Shown here piece by piece: positions 10,592 to 12,518 of a DNA stretch of 12,518 nt. The notes under the pieces were generated by a model. It was not told the origin of the DNA. It saw nothing but the letters and a program-made list of their open reading frames with translations, and searched no databases. The DNA comes from Thioalkalivibrio sp. (GTDB lineage: Bacteria; Pseudomonadota; Gammaproteobacteria; Ectothiorhodospirales; Ectothiorhodospiraceae): positions 1 to 12,518 of the forward strand of contig SKQM01000045.1 of NCBI GenBank assembly GCA_007119005.1, in the 5' to 3' direction. Position 1 is the first letter of the stretch. Every line of letters starts with the position of its first letter. The position numbers and the translations under genes were made by a program.

Positions 10592-10638
10592 CCTCCGTTA
10601 CCTTGCGTAACACCCGGTGTTACGCAAGGTAACGGAGG
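10592..10638. repeat. Perfect 47-bp palindrome, candidate activator-binding site
   Basis: The 23-bp arms (10592-10614 and 10616-10638) are exact reverse complements around one central base at 10615. The half-site GTTAC/GTAAC occurs four times (10597-10601, 10607-10611, 10619-10623, 10629-10633), so each arm is itself an interrupted palindrome, GTTAC-N5-GTAAC. The centre lies about 110 bp upstream of the predicted sigma-54 start, a normal enhancer distance, and 18 bp beyond the cbrB-like stop. I recall TGTTAC/GTAACA half-sites at Pseudomonas CbrB targets, which fits. In RNA the element would form a very stable hairpin and might also end the upstream transcript, although there is no T-run. Confidence 0.85.
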
Positions 10639-10698
10639 CTCGACACAGGAATCTCCAGCCGGATCTCAAACCCCTGTTTTGGCAGTGGCCAGGCGCCG

Positions 10699-10714
10699 TG
10701 GCGCGCTTCTTGCT
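10699..10714 (+). promoter_or_regulatory. Sigma-54 (-24/-12) promoter
   Basis: TGGCGCGCTTCTTGCT matches the consensus TGGCACG-N4-TTGCW at every defined position except one (G for A). The invariant GG (10700-10701) and GC (10712-10713) are exactly 10 bp apart. Transcription should begin near 10725, giving a leader of about 25 nt before the ATG at 10750. The gene for an NtrC-type activator lies directly upstream, and a palindrome lies at enhancer distance. Confidence 0.8.
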
Positions 10715-10749
10715 CCCCCTGCGGCACGGTACCCATACCCGCGCACCCG

Positions 10750-12518
10750 ATGCCAGACGCCCTCGACACAACCCGGGAGTTCCTGAACACCCACGCTCCG
10801 TTCGACCAGCTCGAACCGGACGCGATGGAGTTTCTGCTGCCCCGTCTGGAGACGCGTTTCTATGCCAGCGGCGAACGCATCACCGATCCCGACAGCGGAC
10901 CCGCGCAACGCTTTCACATCATCCGCCAGGGACGGGTCCGGGGAGAAACGCCGAGCGAAGACGAGCAGATCTCCGGCAAGGCCTGGGAACTGGTTCCCGG
11001 CGAGTCTTTCCCGATCGGCGCACTGCTGGGACGGCGCCCCGTGCACACGGTGCATCGCGCCCTCGAGGACACGATCTGCCTCGAGCTCTCGGTGGAGGAT
11101 TTCGACCGCTTGCGGTCCCGGTCCCAGGTCTTCAGTGATTTCTGCTCCCGGCGTCTGGCGAGCCTGCTCGAGCGCGTGCACCAGGGGCTGCTCACGCGAA
11201 ACCTCGGGGACTCCGCCGGCAGCGGCCAGCTGAATACCCCGCTGGGTGCACGCATCGCGCGCGAGCCGGTCACCTGCGCGCCCGACGCGACCCTGCGCGA
11301 CGCGCTCACGACGATGCGCGAAGCACGGGTGGGCTCGATTGTCGCGATCGACGGTGACCAGCGACCGGTTGGCATCTTTACGATGACCGACCTACTCGGG
11401 CGTGTCGCGCTGCAGGAACTGCCGCTGGATACCCCGCTGCAACAGGTGATGACCCCGGATCCCATCGCGTTGCCGGATTCCGCCCCCGGTTTCGAGGGGA
11501 TCGAGACCATGGCCGAGCACGGGATGAAGCACATCTGCGTGGTCTCGAACGGTCGCCTGGTCGGGGTGCTCGGCGAGCGCGATCTGCTGACCTCCAACCC
11601 GCTGACACTGGACCGCCTGGTGCGGGGAATCCTGCGCGCGGATACGGTCTCCGCCATTGCGGGGCATCTGCAAGAGGTCCCGCGCATGATCGGTGCGGTG
11701 ATCAGCCAGGGAGCCGAGGCCGACCAGATCCTGCGCCTCATCACCCGCATCAACGACCACGCGACCCGCCGCGTTCTGGCCCTGATCCGCCGGGAGTACA
11801 ATCTCGATGGCATCGAATTCACCTGGCTCGCCTTCGGCTCCCAGGCGCGCGAAGAGCAGGCCCTGAAGACCGACCAGGACAACGGCATCCTGTTCCGCTG
11901 CGACAAGGGACAGGAAGATGCCATGCGCAAGCGGCTGCTTCCGTACGCCCAGGCGGTGAACAAGGCGCTGGACGAATGCGGGTTCGAACTCTGCCCGGGA
12001 GACATCATGGCGGGCAATCCCGAGTGCTGTCTCAGCGGACCGGAGTGGGAACGGCGCTTCGCGCGCTGGATCGACCAGGGAACACCGGAACACCTGCTGA
12101 AGAGTTCGATCTTCTTCGACCTGCGCTCCATCGACGGCGATGCCAGCCCGGTGGAGGCATTGCGCTCGCAGATGCTGCGCAAGACCGCGTTCAACAGCCG
12201 CTTCCGGCGCCAGATGGCCGCCAACCAGATGAGCTTCCGTCCGCCGCTGGGCCTGTTCGGCGAAATCCGCAGTGGAGCCGACGGCATCAACATCAAGCTG
12301 CAGGGGCTGACGCCCTTCGTCGATGGCGCCCGGGTGATCGCGCTCGCGGCCGAACTGCCTGCCACGCGAACCCACGAGCGACTGGACCAGGCAGTCGCGG
12401 CAGAGGCGCTGCGCGAGGACGACGCCCGGGATTACCACGCTGCCCTTCGCTACCTGCAGATGCTGCGCCTGCGCACCCAGCAGCGCGCGCTCGGCAAGGA
12501 GCGCGAAGACAGTAACCG
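10750..12518 (+). CDS. cNMP-binding/CBS/DUF294 nucleotidyltransferase-like protein, 3' end missing
   Basis: The frame runs open to the window edge (589 codons plus 2 nt), close to the full length of the family (roughly 620-640 aa). Domains: a cyclic-nucleotide-binding-like domain (about 15-145, HIIRQGRVRGE, PGESFPIGALLG), a CBS pair (about 165-285, ARVGSIVAIDGDQRPVGIFTMTDLLGR and KHICVVSNGRLVGVLGERDLL), a DUF294 nucleotidyltransferase-like core (about 310-450) with GSQAREEQ (363-370) and TDQDNGI (374-380), and a DUF294 C-terminal domain. No membrane segment. Biochemical activity is not established; relatives are often found beside acetate permease/acetyl-CoA synthetase genes and a DnaQ-like exonuclease. 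Transcription is probably from the sigma-54 promoter about 36 nt upstream. ATG at 10750 has no evident Shine-Dalgarno; the next in-frame ATG is codon 26, which would cut into the first domain. Confidence 0.9.
   Translation, partial: MPDALDTTREFLNTHAPFDQLEPDAMEFLLPRLETRFYASGERITDPDSGPAQRFHIIRQGRVRGETPSEDEQISGKAWELVPGESFPIGALLGRRPVHTVHRALEDTICLELSVEDFDRLRSRSQVFSDFCSRRLASLLERVHQGLLTRNLGDSAGSGQLNTPLGARIAREPVTCAPDATLRDALTTMREARVGSIVAIDGDQRPVGIFTMTDLLGRVALQELPLDTPLQQVMTPDPIALPDSAPGFEGIETMAEHGMKHICVVSNGRLVGVLGERDLLTSNPLTLDRLVRGILRADTVSAIAGHLQEVPRMIGAVISQGAEADQILRLITRINDHATRRVLALIRREYNLDGIEFTWLAFGSQAREEQALKTDQDNGILFRCDKGQEDAMRKRLLPYAQAVNKALDECGFELCPGDIMAGNPECCLSGPEWERRFARWIDQGTPEHLLKSSIFFDLRSIDGDASPVEALRSQMLRKTAFNSRFRRQMAANQMSFRPPLGLFGEIRSGADGINIKLQGLTPFVDGARVIALAAELPATRTHERLDQAVAAEALREDDARDYHAALRYLQMLRLRTQQRALGKEREDSN

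Noticed and set aside
10639..10749. crcZ-like small RNA after the cbrB-like gene
   Set aside because: The predicted sigma-54 start is at about 10725, and a protein gene begins 25 nt later. I see no repeated A-rich CA motifs of the kind CrcZ uses.
10914..12365. Minus-strand open frame of 483 codons opposite the DUF294 gene
   Set aside because: The translation is Ser/Arg-rich and low in complexity, whereas the plus strand encodes clear cNMP, CBS and DUF294 motifs across the same bases.

Overview
The window is GC-rich and almost fully coding, with a gammaproteobacterial gene order. Two neighbourhoods match Escherichia coli: xseA diverging from guaB-guaA, and dksA followed by gluQ. High GC, a CbbY-type phosphatase and a CbrA/CbrB-like two-component system suggest a gammaproteobacterium of the Ectothiorhodospiraceae/Pseudomonas kind, possibly a CO2-fixing one. 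This placement is inferred from gene content only. I see no mobile element, tRNA, rRNA or CRISPR array.

Layout. (1) 1-1831, minus strand: guaB and the 5' part of guaA, the two steps from IMP to GMP, 5 nt apart. (2) 1947-3392, plus: xseA, large subunit of exonuclease VII, sharing a 115-bp divergent promoter region with guaB. (3) 3523-4299, minus: a CbbY-like HAD sugar-phosphate phosphatase, convergent with xseA. (4) 4467-5898, plus: dksA (RNA polymerase secondary-channel regulator) and gluQ (glutamyl-Q tRNA(Asp) synthetase, apparently a TTG start). (5) 5899-6178: 280 bp of structured intergenic DNA with no convincing gene apart from a possible 15-codon leader ORF. (6) 6179-10573, plus: a tightly overlapping three-gene operon. 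It encodes a 56-aa two-helix membrane protein resembling CbrX, a 976-aa histidine kinase fused to an SLC5 transporter domain (CbrA-like), and an NtrC-type sigma-54 activator (CbrB-like). (7) 10574-10749: control region with a perfect 47-bp palindrome (23-bp arms) and a near-consensus sigma-54 promoter. (8) 10750 to the window end: a cNMP-binding/CBS/DUF294 nucleotidyltransferase-like gene, cut by the window edge.

The most interesting part is 6179-12518. Sensor, enhancer-binding activator, a palindrome about 110 bp upstream of the predicted transcription start, a sigma-54 promoter and the target gene all lie in line. This looks like a self-contained circuit in which the CbrB-like regulator turns on its neighbour. 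In Pseudomonas the gene next to cbrB that is driven this way is the small RNA crcZ. Here the predicted transcript runs almost directly into a protein-coding signalling gene.
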